64,000 nt of DNA. Origin: Aegilops tauschii subsp. strangulata (Eukaryota > Streptophyta > Magnoliopsida > Poales > Poaceae). A program made the translations under genes and the position numbers. Below are positions 1 through 10,960 of this stretch, one piece after another. The notes below the pieces were generated by a model that had not been told where the DNA came from, did no database searches, and worked only from the letters and a program-made list of their open reading frames with translations. Location of the stretch: the NCBI RefSeq assembly GCF_002575655.3, contig NC_053039.3:222785622-222849621 (forward strand). Reading direction: 5' to 3'. Numbering within the stretch: position 1 is the first letter of the stretch; the number at the start of each line of letters is the position of its first letter.

Positions 1-733
1 AAGATGTTTGGTCATGGCATGGTACTAGTAAACCTTATACTCCCAAGCAGTTCTACATCTCCAGGTTTATTAAGCATACTTTCAACCCTCTTCTGCTATG
101 GATTTGGAAAAGCTGATGCACCATGAAAATAAAAGTCTTTGCATGGATGCTCATTATGTATAGATTAAACACCAAGGATATGGTGGAAACAAGGCATTAG
201 CATATTCAGGATGGTGTCAATTGTGTGCTCTGCCCCACACATACCAGGGAAGATAGAGATCATCTATTTTTCAATTGCAACTTCAGTCAGAGAATTTGGA
301 ACTTCTTACAGATTGACTGGTCTGCTGGCAATGATATGGGTCAGGTCGCCCTAAATGCTAATAGGAGTTTTTCTCACCCTTTCTTTGCTGAGGTGGTCTT
401 CATAGCTTGTTGTAATATCTGGATCATCGGGAATGGGAAAGTATTCAGGAAGGAGAGGCCTAGTTTTAATAGATGGAGAGGGGCTTTTGTTCATGACATG
501 TACCTTCTTTCCCATAGAATTAAGGTGAGACACAAGGAAGACCTGGTTAGATGGGTCTCCTTTCTCCCCCCCCCCTTAATTGCCTCATCCTTGTTTCTGT
601 AGTTGGTAAATAGTTAGTTTTTATTCATTTTTGCTTCTCCTGGTTACTGCTGGTAGCCTTTGTAATTCTTGTACCTCTTTATTTATTAATAAAAGGCTGT
701 GGGGGTTTTTCCCTATAGTGTTCAGTAAAAAAA
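1..733 (+). mobile_element. LINE (non-LTR retrotransposon) 3' end
   Basis: This is the 3' terminal part of a LINE. It holds the end of the reverse-transcriptase polyprotein (about 3-602), a short 3' UTR with an AATAAA-like stretch near 688, and a short A-run at 727-734. It ends abruptly where the gag reading frame of element A begins, so it looks like an insertion into that gag. Its 5' end and one target-site duplication lie outside the window. The family is not identified. Confidence 0.8.
3..602 (+). pseudogene. LINE reverse-transcriptase C-terminus (zf-RVT domain), broken
   Basis: Reading from base 3 gives a protein typical of the zinc-binding region at the C-terminus of plant LINE reverse transcriptases (zf-RVT). 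A DVWSWHGTSKPYT start is followed by KIKVFAWML and then by the metal-binding spacing CVLCPTHTREDRDHLFFNC, with the usual IWNFLQIDW after it. Two in-frame stops, near 108 and 198, interrupt the reading, so this is a decayed copy. In an active LINE this domain would help the RT bind RNA during target-primed reverse transcription. A long C-run near 568-575 lies just before the end. The family match is clear by motif, but the exact LINE family is unknown. Confidence 0.8.
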
Positions 734-1632
734 AGTGATGAAGATGATTTGCTAGGTGATGATGATTTAATTGTTGACAACACTAGTGATGAAAACTATG
801 CTGAAATTGCTATTAATCATGCTAATCAAGATGAAACGAATGACAATGATAAGAATGAGATTGAGCGTCTGACTAAAGAACTAAACACTCTTAAGTTAGC
901 TCATGAAACTAGTTTAGAGGATCATTGAGAGCTTTTAAAGACTCATGAGAAGCTCAATTTAGAGCAAGAGCATGGGTTCTTAAAAGCAATCAATGATGAT
1001 CTTCGAAAGAAAAGTTCTTCTTACATTGCCAACCGTTTAATCTTGTCTACTTACAGTCCACAAGTAAAATCTAGCAACAAGAGCAAGAAAGATTCTTCTT
1101 CTAGTAGTAACAATAATCATGCTAAATCCAATATTATTGCTTCTAGTAGTTATCTTGATTCCACTAATAATTCTCTTAGCCAAGTTACACTTGAGCAAGA
1201 AATAGCTTATTGAAGGGAATTATAGAGAAAGGTGTTTACAAGAGCCTTGCCGGAAGTAAGCAATTTGAGGAAATTGTACGCAAGCAAGGAAGGCACCGGA
1301 AGAATCAAGGTGTTGGTTTTGAATAGAAGTTCAATACCAATGGAGTTGAGTGGGAAGAAGATCAATACCCCAAGACAAATTTTGTCCCTCAACAAGAGAA
1401 GTATGACCCCACTTCTTTCAAGGGGACACAAGCTCAAGATGATCTTCCACCACAAGACCACAAGCTAAAAGGCAAGGACAAGCTTCAAGAAGAGATTGAC
1501 TCATTTGAAGAAGCTCCTAAGGCCTTGGTCAAGTGGGTTCCCAAGACTACATCAAGTTCTACTTCATCAAGTACGACTACAACTCCAAGGATTCCCATCA
1601 AGTTGATGTGGGTCCCAAAGAAGAAGAACTAG
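734..1632 (+). pseudogene. Element A gag C-terminal half, broken
   Basis: The reading begins right after the LINE A-run with SDEDDLLGDDDL and continues through a charged, coiled-coil-like stretch (IERLTKELNTLKLAHE). A Ser/Asn-rich part follows (KKDSSSSSNNNHAKSN), then KGVYKSLAGSKQFEEIVRK, and it ends in a basic tail (MWVPKKKN) with TAG at 1630-1632. It is broken by a TGA near 926, by a frame change near 1200 consistent with loss of one A in CAAGAAAATAGC, and by a TAG near 1324. The composition is that of the C-terminal half of a plant LTR-retrotransposon gag, after the zinc knuckle. No protease follows. The LINE insertion at its left edge separates it from the gag N-terminus. The assignment rests on recognising the sequence style and on context. 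Confidence 0.65.
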
Positions 1633-2439
1633 AAAGTTCTTGAGGGTGACTCCGCCAACATACTTCACTCATATTCATTTTGGCAAGGACAAGCGCAATC
1701 AACTTCCATATCTTGCACTAGTTCAAGGAGTCACAAACCCTCTAGTAGGTAAGATAAGGGAAAAGGTAACCTAATGCTTTCATGGACATCATCATATGTG
1801 TTTTTCACTCTATGTCTATGGATATCCTTGTGTGTTCCTTGTGGGACTAACCCATGTAGGTATTCAAAGTGCAACTCACGCAACTCCCTCCAATGGATTG
1901 CTCCAAATGATCTACATCAACATTGAGCATCCACATCATCAACACCTACATGAAGTTATCATCGACAAAACCCAAGGTTAGTTCATCCCTCTAAGGGGGA
2001 TATCACATCCAGGGGAGCTTTGCTCAAAAACATTGAGCTAAAGCAACTCTAATGGTGTGAACACAGCAATGCTTTACGTAAAAGTGGTAACCCCACTTGT
2101 TCTTAAACGATGAGTATGACCTACGATCAAATGTTATAATTTGAATCCTCAATCAATATACTCATATATAGATGACCTAGTCATCGCCAATTGCTTGATA
2201 GATGCTAGAGTGTTTGTGCAAGCTTTACCACATGTTTTATTTGCCATTTTATTGTGTGAGCATGTTGGTTGCATAATTTTCTCCATTCGAGGACATCCAT
2301 TTGTTACTTTGGTTGTTTGGTTTTTATTTTGCCAAATGGATGGACAAGAATGCCTAAGTACTCTCTCTAGCTATCTATGCTTTTCTCGTCTCAAACTCTA
2401 TTCATGCTACATCACAAAGTTTGAACAAGTCAGATTCGG
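1633..2439 (+). other. Element A spacer between gag and second promoter-like block
   Basis: About 800 bases with no supportable coding sequence. Where a pol region would be expected, I see no RT, RNase H or integrase motifs in any frame. A run of short reading frames here shows no domain. Confidence 0.6.
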
Positions 2440-3380
2440 ACCCTCCGGGTGAGGAGCACTCGGACCACCGATCCGTTAAGGGCTTAACTTCCAAAACCTC
2501 TTAATGCATCTTGGTCAAACCAACTTACTCCTACTCGGTCTCACCGAATTCATTAAGTTGATCTAGGTTTTCATCTCGGTGCAACCGATTTGAACAATTT
2601 GGTCACACCGAGTTGCAGCAACTGCTAGCAGTTTTGCATCTCGGTGCCACCAAGTTGTTCCACTCGGTCACACCAACAGTGACTGGGTATATATACCGCG
2701 GGTTGAAATTTGGAAATTTATCCAAAACACTCGACCGTGCCTTCCCAGCTCCGCCGCCCCCTTGGTCTCCGGATCATTGTTGTCGTTGCCAGTGCCTCCT
2801 GCCGCTGGTCTCCATTGCCGTCAATAGGAATCTCACTGCCGTTGTCGCTGTAGCAAGTTCGTCGCCAAGTTAGGGTACGAACTTGACCTCTTTGTGCGCT
2901 CTATTCTTCTGATTCTTGCACAAAGATTTATGCCATTGTTCTTTCCACGAATGAGATCAATCTATCCACCAAAAGAATCCATTAGAATAGATTTGATGCA
3001 AAAACTTAGGGTTAGGTTTCCGCCGAACTCATCTCGGACCAACCGATCTGAGGATCTCGGTCTCACCGATTTGGCTCTGGCCATTGCACAAGTAGAACTC
3101 GGTCTGACCGGATTGTACTGATCGGTGTGACCAAAATCACTTACTCTGTGAAACCCTAGCATCTCAGAGTCACCGAACTGCATTTCAGTCTGCCGAAACT
3201 GTATGTTTAGATTCTGTTAGTGCTTCGGTGTCACCGAGTTTGTCAAATCGGTAGCTCCGAAATGCTTTCTACAGAAAACTAAAATTAAGTTTTTGTCTCA
3301 ATATTTTTGCAAAATAGCTGTACTTTGTGATGCTCATCCACTCTATCTATATCCATCTATTCACATGGTCAGTTTCAGCT
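2440..3380 (+). promoter_or_regulatory. Promoter-like block inside element A with TCGGT-N3-ACCGA motifs and a TATA box
   Basis: This block carries many copies of a 13-base pseudo-palindrome of the form TCGGTnnnACCGA, exact or near (for example near 2541, 2576, 2600, 2641, 2664, 3057, 3104 and 3223). It also has a TATA-like GTATATATACC near 2687-2697. The same motif array directly upstream of a TATA box is found in the element's own LTR (6218-6660). A GC-rich leader follows the internal TATA. A possible intron runs from a GT near 2872 to an AG just before the ATG at 3381. Inference: a second, U3-like promoter drives the accessory ORF. Confidence 0.5.
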
Positions 3381-4789
3381 ATGTCAGAGGGCAGTGACAG
3401 CCAGAACAGGTCTGAAGAGGAAGTAAATCTCAGTGAGGGCACTAGTCCCTCAGGCAGTTATGATGAAGGTAGAAGAAGCACACCAGCTACTTGCCTAAGG
3501 CAGCAACTAGGCAAAGGAAGAAGAGAACTTCAGAATCTGATGATGACGAGGCTGCTGGAAAGAAGAAGAAGAGGGCAAGAACCACTACTGCTAAGGTGCT
3601 TGGAAAACCTTCCATGATGGAAGATGATGATGAGGAGGAGGAAGAGCCAGCTGCACCTCCACCAAAGATTCAAAAGCTTATGGGGGATGCCATAAGGACT
3701 AGGACTACTCCATCTAAGCCCAAGTCAGCCCCCAAGCCTCCAACTCAAGCTCAAGCCTCTAAGTTTACTGCACCAAAGAGATCAACTAGAAACATATCTG
3801 CTGCTGAGAAGAACAAGGCTCCAGTGCCTGAGGTTCAAGAAGAAGAAGAGCAACAAGTGCTCAGAAAACTGAAGCCAAAGATTCCAGATCATAGTGATGA
3901 TCATCCTGTAGCAGAAAACATGAAGGAAAGGAAGGATGCAGGTCTGAGACTCTGGAGAAAGACTGATCCTTATGCCACTAGGAGGAGGACTGCTATAGAT
4001 TATCATTTCCACGCCAAAGAACACCAGGAGATCTATGAGACTGTATTGTTAGACAAGAAGCCCATTGTTTGTGATATGAAGTGGGTTGACTGGAAATTCA
4101 TTGATGACAATGAGGACTACTTCCCAGGAGTGCATGAGAGCTTCAGGATGAATTAAGTGGACAAGTTTCTTGGTCAGAAGTTGACCAAGTAGAATGATGA
4201 GATGATCATGCAATTCTATTCCACTGCTCACTTCTACCCAGATGGAAGGATTGTCTGGATGACTGAGGGAACTAAATATCAATCTACAATCTCTCAGTGG
4301 GCCAAGTTAATCAGTGCCCCAAAGGAAGATGAAAATGACATTGATGTATATGCCAAGCCAAGGAAGGATCACAACTCCATGGCAAACATGTACAAGACTA
4401 TACCTGATGCTGCCTTGGAGACACATAACCTTGGGTCAATATACTATCTGCTGGCTGGCTTGACCACCATCAACACCATCTTGAGGCACACACTTTTGCC
4501 CAAGTCAGGAGATAATAGGATGATCCGTGGTCACTCAATAAACTTGCTCCACATCTTTGATGTACCCCAGAAGTTCAAGGTGATGAGCCTGATTGTGGAA
4601 ACAGTGAAGAGAACCGCAGATGATCAGAATAGATCATGTGGATATGCCCCTCACATACAGATGTTGATCAACTTCAAGATGGGTACAAGGACATATCTTC
4701 TTGATAAAGAGCATCTTCCCCTGAGGCCATATTTTGAGGACAATGAAGTTGTCATGGATGCATCTCATCCAACTTGCGCAAAATCTCAC

Positions 4790-4830
<41 letters not shown>

Positions 4831-5335
4831 AAAGGCTGCAAAAGCAGCAAAGGCAACCAGTGCACCAGATGCTTCAACTGTGATGCTCAAGACCAAGCAA
4901 GATCAACTCAGTTATCTGCTTGAGGCTACTGTGAGAATTGGGAAGGGCTTGGCCACCCTGACTCAAAATCAAGAGAGTCTTGAGAGGATCATTGAAACAA
5001 AATTTCATGATCTAGATGTGAAGGTCACAGAGATCGAGACCACTATGGAAAAGCTCCAGGAAGAAGTTGAGGACAGGAATGACAGACCTACCATAGATAC
5101 TTTTCATAGAGTGCCAAGGGCACAGAGGTCTTCAGCAGTGCCAGTTGTCAGTGACACCAGGACTACTCTTTCAACACCTGCAACAACTTCCATTATTGCA
5201 CCTCCAATTTCAAATCCTCCAGCTCCGCAGACCTCTATCGAAGCTTTTGCAGATGGACTCATCTCCACGCCATCTACGCACACTGGAGCAACCAGCCAGA
5301 AGACCCCTTCTGGAGCTCCCGGACATCGTGCCTAG
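3381..5335 (+). pseudogene. Element A accessory ORF (putative plant transposon protein), broken
   Basis: The ATG at 3381 opens MSEGSDSQNRSEEE, an acidic start. A frame change near 3483-3491 moves into a Lys/Arg-rich nuclear-type region (QRKKRTSESDDDEAAGKKKK). A conserved globular part follows, from about 3990 to 4740 (YETVLLDKKPIVCDMKWVDW, then FYSTAHFYPDGRIVW, and later NLGSIYYLLAGLTTINTILR). In-frame stops lie at 4154-4156 and near 4190. The last part holds an (RE)n run encoded by a GA microsatellite, then a coiled-coil-like helix (LERIIETKFHDLDVKVTEIE) and a Pro/Ser/Thr-rich tail ending at 5335. The globular part resembles the putative plant transposon protein domain seen in accessory ORFs of pol-less grass retroelements. 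Its function is unknown. It is not RT, integrase or protease. Confidence 0.6.
4795..4829 (+). repeat. (GA)n microsatellite inside the accessory ORF
   Basis: An uninterrupted GA run of about 35 bases lies in the coding frame and is translated as alternating Arg-Glu. Its length is not a multiple of a conserved unit, so slippage here would also create frameshifts. Confidence 0.9.
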
Positions 5336-5862
5336 AGTGTCGTATAGCACTATGCATTTTCAAGCTTTTTGGTAACTTGTTGGCAAAGTGGGAGAAAGTG
5401 TATAGATCATTAGGCTTCGAGAGAGAGAGAGAGTGTGTGTGTGTGTTTTGTCTTTTGTTGCCTCTCTTGCTACTTGATCATTTGCTTGTTTAATTCCTAT
5501 GCTACAATTTTTGTTTTGCTCGTGAGATACTCTTGTGATCATGTGTTTGATCATACCATACCTTAATGTGTACTTGCATGATGATATCTAAGATATTTGT
5601 GTATGATCAATCATGTTTATCCTTGGTGATGAGTGCATGTTCTTTAAATCTTATTATTTTGAGCACTCCACCAAGATGTATGTGACATGGAAGAGTCACC
5701 CATGATCCTAACTGATTGTGCATTTGCATTCAAAAGCAAATCTTAAATAATGCACAAATTTAGGGGGAGCTCTTGCTTATCACATATTTCTCAAAGCGAT
5801 GATGTATTTCACTCATATTATCATTTGTCAAAGCTTTGGTCTATATGTTGTCATCAATTGCC
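5336..5862 (+). other. Element A 3' untranslated region
   Basis: No coding sequence. It contains a compound microsatellite, (GA)n then (GT)n, at 5419-5446, and an internal purine-rich stretch TTTAGGGGGAGCT near 5759 that resembles a second polypurine tract. It leads into the true PPT at 5863. Confidence 0.6.
5419..5446 (+). repeat. Compound (GA)n(GT)n microsatellite
   Basis: A run of GA dinucleotides passes directly into a run of GT dinucleotides. Confidence 0.9.
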
Positions 5863-5876
5863 AAAAAGGGGGAGAT
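5863..5876 (+). promoter_or_regulatory. Polypurine tract of element A
   Basis: AAAAAGGGGGAGAT lies immediately upstream of the TGAAAG start of the 3' LTR. This is the expected position and composition for the plus-strand priming site. The same arrangement is mirrored in element B at 14043. Confidence 0.8.
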
Positions 5877-7458
5877 TGAAAGTGCAACTAATCCCCAGGT
5901 GGGTTTGGTAATTCATAACAACATATAGCTCATTGAACTAATACCATTCAAGTTAAATATTTCAGAAAGTTCAATGATTGGCATGGCATGGACTAGAGAT
6001 GTGGACCCCTGAAAATGCTAAGGACACATATTGGCAAAAGCTCAAGACTTTTCATTTTCATTTTAGTGATCCAAGATCACATTGAGTCCATAGGAAAGCC
6101 ATACTATTAAAAGGGGATGAGGTGTTGCTTAATGGTCTACTTGCTCAAAGTGCTTAGTGATATTGCTCCAAAACCCTCAACCACTTTCTCATTTCCACAT
6201 TTGTCCCAAAGTCAAACTCGGCCCCACCGATTTGATCTATCCGGCGCCACCGAGTTCTCTTGACATAGCCACTGCCAGAAACCCTAGACAATTCGGTCAC
6301 ACCGATACGGATCTCGGTCTCACCGAGATGGCGGATGGCCTTGCAATCTCTCTGTTGCCTATTGTAATTATATCGGTCTCGCCGAAATATGCAATCGGTC
6401 CCACCGAGTTTGCTTGGCATCCTCTCTTTTGCCTTGTTGCTTCACTTCGGTCTAACCGAGTTGATGCAATCGGTGCCACCGAGTTGATATTTGCCCTAAG
6501 CCCTAGCACATCGGTCCCACCGAGTTGATCATGTCGGCCCCACCGAGATTCCTAACGTTCACATTTTGAACTAAATTGGTCTCACCGAGTTCTTCTATTC
6601 GGTCTGACCGAGTTGGGTCAAATGTGTGTAACGGTTGGATTTTGTGTGGAGGCTATATATACCCCTCCACCCCTTATCCATTTGTGAGAGAGCCATCAGA
6701 ACGTGCCTACACTTCCACTACTCATTTTCTGAGAGAGAACCACCTATTCATGTGTTGAGACCAAGACATTCCATTCCAACCACAAGAATCTTGATCTCTA
6801 GCCTTCCTCAAGTTGCTTTCCACTCAAATCATCTTTCCACCATAGCCAAATCAGTGAGAGAGTGTTGAGTGTTGGGGAGACTATCATTTGAAGCACAAGA
6901 GCAAGGAGTTCATCATCAACACACCATCTAGTACCTTTTGGAGAGTGGTGTCTCCTAGATTGGTTAGGTGTCACTTGGGAGCCTCCGATAAGATTGTGGA
7001 GTTGAAGCAAGGAGTTTGTAAGGGCAAGGAGATCGCCTACTTCGTGAAGATCTACCCAAGTGAGGCAAGTCGTTCGTGGGCACTGGCTATGGTGGGATAT
7101 ACAAGGTTGCTTCTTCATGGACCATTCATGGGTTGAGCCCTCCGTGGACTCGTGCAACCATTACCCTTCGTGGGTTGAAGTCTCCATCAACGTGGATGTA
7201 CGATATCACCACCTATCGGAACCACGCCAAAAATCTCTTTGTCTACATTGTGTTTGCCTTCTCCAAACCCTTTCATTTACCTCCATATGCAATGTTTTAC
7301 TTTCCGCTGCTACACTCTTAGAATTGCATGTGTAGGTTGATTGCTTGACTTGTGCTAAGTTGCTAAAATCTGCCAAAAGTTAAAATTGGGAAAAGGCTAG
7401 ATTTTTATTTGGTTAAGTAGTCTAATAATCCCCCTCTAGACCTACTTTCGATCCTACA
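5877..7458 (+). repeat. 3' LTR of element A
   Basis: The LTR starts TGAAAGTGCAAC right after the PPT and ends GATCCTACA at 7458, giving about 1.58 kb with TG...CA ends. It has a U3 array of TCGGTnnnACCGA motifs (6218-6611), a TATA box near 6652, and a leader of about 800 bases. It aligns by eye with the reverse complement of 12454-14042 (element B). The right edge abuts a BARE/Angela LTR piece, so element A probably inserted into that LTR. The other target-site copy is outside the window. Confidence 0.8.
6218..6662 (+). promoter_or_regulatory. U3 motif array and TATA box of element A LTR
   Basis: About a dozen TCGGTnnnACCGA copies, exact or with one change, lie at 6218, 6293, 6314, 6373, 6395, 6447, 6470, 6511, 6534 and 6599, plus weaker ones near 6241 and 6577. 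They are followed at once by GGCTATATATACCCC at 6651. The order array, TATA, leader is that of a Pol II promoter. The motif spacing is irregular, so these look like separate binding sites and not a minisatellite. Confidence 0.7.
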
Positions 7459-7860
7459 AGATACCTGTAGAGCACCTTTATGATCACCCAGTTATGAAGT
7501 GACATTTGATAGCACACAAGGTATTCCTCTGGTGCCCGGGAGTAGCATGATCTCATGGTCGAAGGAATGTGTATTTGACATTAAGAAAGCAGTAGTAATA
7601 AACAGAACGATCATATGATAAGCTAACGGATGGGTCTTGTCCATATCAAATGACAACTCATGTCTATGGTCAGGAAACCTTAACCATCTTTTGATCAATG
7701 AGCTAGTCTAGTAGAGGCTTACTAGGGACTTGGTATTTGCTTATGTATTCACACATGTATTTAAGTTTTTGATCAATAGCATGAATAATAAACCTTTATC
7801 ATGATTAAGGAAATATAATAATAACCACTTTATTATTGCCTCTAGGGCATATTTCCAACA
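7459..7860 (-). mobile_element. BARE1/WIS/Angela-type Copia LTR, 5' piece
   Basis: Read on the minus strand from 7860, the sequence begins TGTTGGAAATATGCCCTAGA, the hallmark start of the abundant Triticeae Copia LTRs of the BARE1/WIS/Angela group. It continues for about 400 bases to a GTGCTCTACAGGTATC stretch. The rest of the LTR (full length about 1.7 kb) is missing, cut where element A begins. There is no coding sequence. Confidence 0.88.
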
Positions 7861-8755
7861 CCAACATGAGTCTCCAAGAATAAGTTGTGTAGTCGACATC
7901 AGTCTGCCCCCGAGTCGATGTCCACCGTTAAGGGACGACTTCACCGCCAGGTGGGCCACAGAGTTGTCCTTGCCTCCCGTTGGTGATGGTGTTCCACCGG
8001 GGAGCTCACCCTTGCCCGGGAGTGGCATGGCGGGGCGTTGGTGGCCAGATCTGGCCGACCCAGGTGCGGATTTCGGGGCTTGGGGCCGCCCAGGAGTGGT
8101 AAAGGAGGGGCCTTTTTGTGCTCATCTCTTTGTTCGTCATAGCTGCGAGTCTCGAGTGGGATGGTGTCGGGGTCTTGGATGCTGGGGCGTCGGCCTTGGT
8201 GGTGGTAGTCACGGTGCTCGTGGGCGGAGTTCGTGGCTCGGGTGTTCCTGGCTGCAATTGTCATGAGGGAGGCTCGGTGGTCAGGGTGCGACGACTGTTG
8301 GCGGTGGTGCTGCAAGTGGTGGCTTCATGTACCTTGTCTGGGTGATGAATATGGCTTGCCAGGGTGAAAACCCATTCTGGCCATGCTAGGTCAACGATGG
8401 TGGCATATATGGTGTCGTGCCCTTCTTGAAGGCATTGACGCGGTTCCTCTTCGTTCCCCTTGATGCTCCGGGCGAAACCCCGATCCCTGGATCGGACGGC
8501 GGCGACTCTATGGTGTCATATACTTCCTGAAGGCACTGTCTTGGAGCTCCCGGTTCATCTTGCTCGACTTTTCTTCATCTGGAGAGGGCCTCGTATGCTT
8601 CAAGTGTTTGCTTGGAGTAGTAGGGTGCTTTATAGCTATTCTCTGCACCCATGTCTCTTGCCTTTAGTTTGTGTTATGGTGTTGAGTGTTGTGTGTTGAG
8701 TTGTATGCTGGATGGGTTGTTGCTTTATATATAAAGCGAGGAGCGAGCCTTTTTT
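7861..8755 (+). mobile_element. LINE-like 3' tail or non-autonomous retroelement remnant
   Basis: This is a GC-rich stretch without a supportable reading frame. It ends near 8730-8757 with TTTATATATAAAGCGAGGAG followed by CGAGCCTTTTTT. Tails of the type TATAAAGCGGGGCGAAAGCC are common at the 3' ends of grass LINEs, and GGCGAAACCCCGATCC near 8470 and CGGCGGCGACTCTATGG near 8498 fit that style. No RT motif is visible. The element type is an inference from tail similarity. Confidence 0.45.
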
Positions 8756-9473
8756 AGTAGAAGACGGAGCTGCTGAAGCTACTGTCGCGCCAAGGCCAGA
8801 CATCCAGCACCTGTGCAACCTAAGGAGTTGCACCAACAAATGGCACACTGCATGAGCACCCAGACATCCGGCGACGCCTCGGACATTAGGTGCTACACGG
8901 ACGGGCCGGACATCCGGTCACCTGCCGGATATCTAGTGAAGGACACCTGAGGCTACCAGAAGTTGGCCACCGTCGGGCCGGACATCCGGCCACGCCTTGG
9001 ACATCTGGTGCCTCATGAGAGGCCGGACATTTGGCGCCTGCGTGCATGCATGGACAGGGCCGAGGCCCATATCTCTCTCTTTCCCATATCCCACTTCATG
9101 GCTTAGACTATATATAAGCACCCCCTCCTCATTTGTAGGGTTAGCAAAGTGATAGCTCATTTCTAGTTGAGCTTTTGCTCCTTGCCACTTCTCCTCTTGA
9201 GAGAGAGAGAGGGAGAGGGACAGAGAGAGACTCCATTGGAGTTCAAGACCTCCATTGGGGAAGATCCCGAGGGATTCAAGACCCCCGTCGTGGGAAGGAT
9301 CTATATAGATCATCAAGACCTCATCTCCTCTTGGATTTGGGATAAACTCTACCTTGTATCTTTCCCTTTGATTGTTCATGTACCTTATGGATCTTGTGTG
9401 TTTGCTAGTCTAGTAGATGTGTGATTGGACTTGTTCTTGAGTGTTCCTCCTGTGATTTCTCCCTCTTGTTCTT
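8756..9473 (+). mobile_element. LTR fragment with CCGGACATCCGG motifs and a TATA box (left half)
   Basis: This looks like U3-R-U5 of an LTR. There are several near-palindromic CCGGACATCCGG or GGCCGGACATCCGGC motifs (about 8790-9030), a TATATATAAG box at 9109-9118, a leader with a GA run (9199-9230), and a U5-like part. It is interrupted at 9473 by a solo LTR and resumes at 10961. The limits are uncertain and no internal domain is attached. Confidence 0.5.
9199..9230 (+). repeat. GA-rich microsatellite
   Basis: Impure GA repeat in the leader of the LTR fragment. Confidence 0.8.
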
Positions 9474-10955
9474 TGATAACCCACAAGTATAGGGGATCAA
9501 TTGCAGATTTGTTGATAAATAAGAGTTTCAAACCCAACGAGGAGCTAAATGTAGAATTTATATTCTCTCAAGTTCCATCGACCACCGATACAACTCTACG
9601 CACACTTAACGTTCACTTTACCTAGAACAAGAATAAAATTAGAAGTACTTTGTGCGAATAAAACTACGAATAAATTGCAAGATAATATAGGCTAGTTGTT
9701 TAGTATAAAGGTTTTTGTCACACAAGAAAGTTATTTGTCCCTACGCAATCGATAACTAGACCGGTAATCATCATTGCAATTTTATATGAGGGAGAGGCAT
9801 GAGCTAACATACTTTCCGTACTTGGATCATATGCACTTATGACTGGAACTCTAGCAAGCATCCGCAACTACCAAAGATCGTTAAGGTTAAAACCCAACCA
9901 TAGCATTAAGTATCACGTCCTCTTTATCTCATACGCAACAACCCCCTTCCTCGGGTATAAGCTTCTGTCACTCTCGCCACCCACCATAAGCGAATCATGA
10001 ACGTATTGCAACACCCTACAGCAGGAATCCCTCATGCTTGCGCGACACGGAGGGCACCATAGGACAACACCAAAATAAAACGTACAACTCAAACCAATCA
10101 CAGTCATCAATCAACCCATAGGACAAAACGAATCTACTCAAACATCATAGGATGGCAACACATCATTGGATAATAATATGTAGCATTAAGCACCATGTTT
10201 AAGTAGAGATTACAACGGGGAGAAGAGGTGTTACACCACTGCATAGAGGGGGAGAGAGTTGGTGATGACGGCGGTGAAGTTGTTGGTGTAGATCGTCGTC
10301 ACGATAATTGCCCCGGCGGCGTTCCGACGCCACTGGGAGATAGGGGGAGAGAGCCCCCTCCTCCTTCTTCTTCCCCCCCCCCCCCCAAGATGGGATGAGA
10401 GTCCCCCCTCTGGTCCATGGTCTCCATGGCGGCAGAGGGACGAGAGCCCCTTCAAGATTGGATCTCTCTTTCTGTTCTCTTCTGTTTCGCGTTCCTATTT
10501 TCTGGCCCTTCACCGTTTCTTAAATTCCCGGAGATTCGCAACTCCGATTGGGCTGAAATTTTGACACAATTTTTTCCATCAATTATCTTTCTTGCAGCAA
10601 AAGAAGGGCAACAACTGCCTTACGAGGTGCCCACTACCCATCAGGGTGCGCCTGGCACCCCCTTGCGCGCCTTGGTGCCTAGTGGGACCCTCGAGCACCA
10701 TCTTGCGTTGATTCTTCTTCCAAAAAATCACATACATTCCAAAATAAATCTCCGTAAAGTTTTATCGTGTTTGGACTTTGTTTGATATGGACATCCTGCG
10801 AAACAAAAGACATGCAACAAATAGGAACTGGCATTGGGCACTGGATCAATATGTTAGTCCAATAAATCATATAAATTCTTGCCAAAAAGTATGTGAAAGT
10901 GGTATAATATTGACATGGAACAATAAAAAATTATAGATACGACGGAGACATATCA
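9474..10955 (-). mobile_element. Solo LTR of a TGATACGTCTCC-type Gypsy element
   Basis: The plus strand runs from TGATAACCCACAAGTATAGG to GACGGAGACATATCA, which on the minus strand is a complete LTR of the TGATACGTCTCC...GGGTTATCA type. It is flanked by a perfect 5-bp duplication TTCTT (9469-9473 and 10956-10960). No internal domain is attached, so it is a solo LTR formed by LTR-LTR recombination. At about 1.48 kb it has no supportable coding sequence. A C-run lies near 10374-10386. Confidence 0.9.
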
Positions 10956-10960
10956 TTCTT

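Larger units (their letters stand above)
734..7458 (+). mobile_element. Element A: pol-less LTR retrotransposon, 3' portion
   Basis: This is a plus-strand LTR element of which only the 3' portion is in the window. In order it contains a decayed gag (734-1632), a spacer, a promoter-like block (2440-3380), a decayed accessory ORF (3381-5335), a 3' untranslated part, a polypurine tract (5863-5876) and a 3' LTR (5877-7458). No reverse transcriptase, RNase H or integrase is readable, so it looks non-autonomous. Element B at 12454-15157 is a relative in the opposite orientation. I do not assign a named family. The gag is similar in style to Copia-type zinc-knuckle gags, but the superfamily is uncertain. 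Confidence 0.75.

Noticed and set aside
7492..7698. 68-codon minus-strand frame
   Set aside because: It lies wholly within the BARE/Angela LTR piece, which is non-coding in the family.
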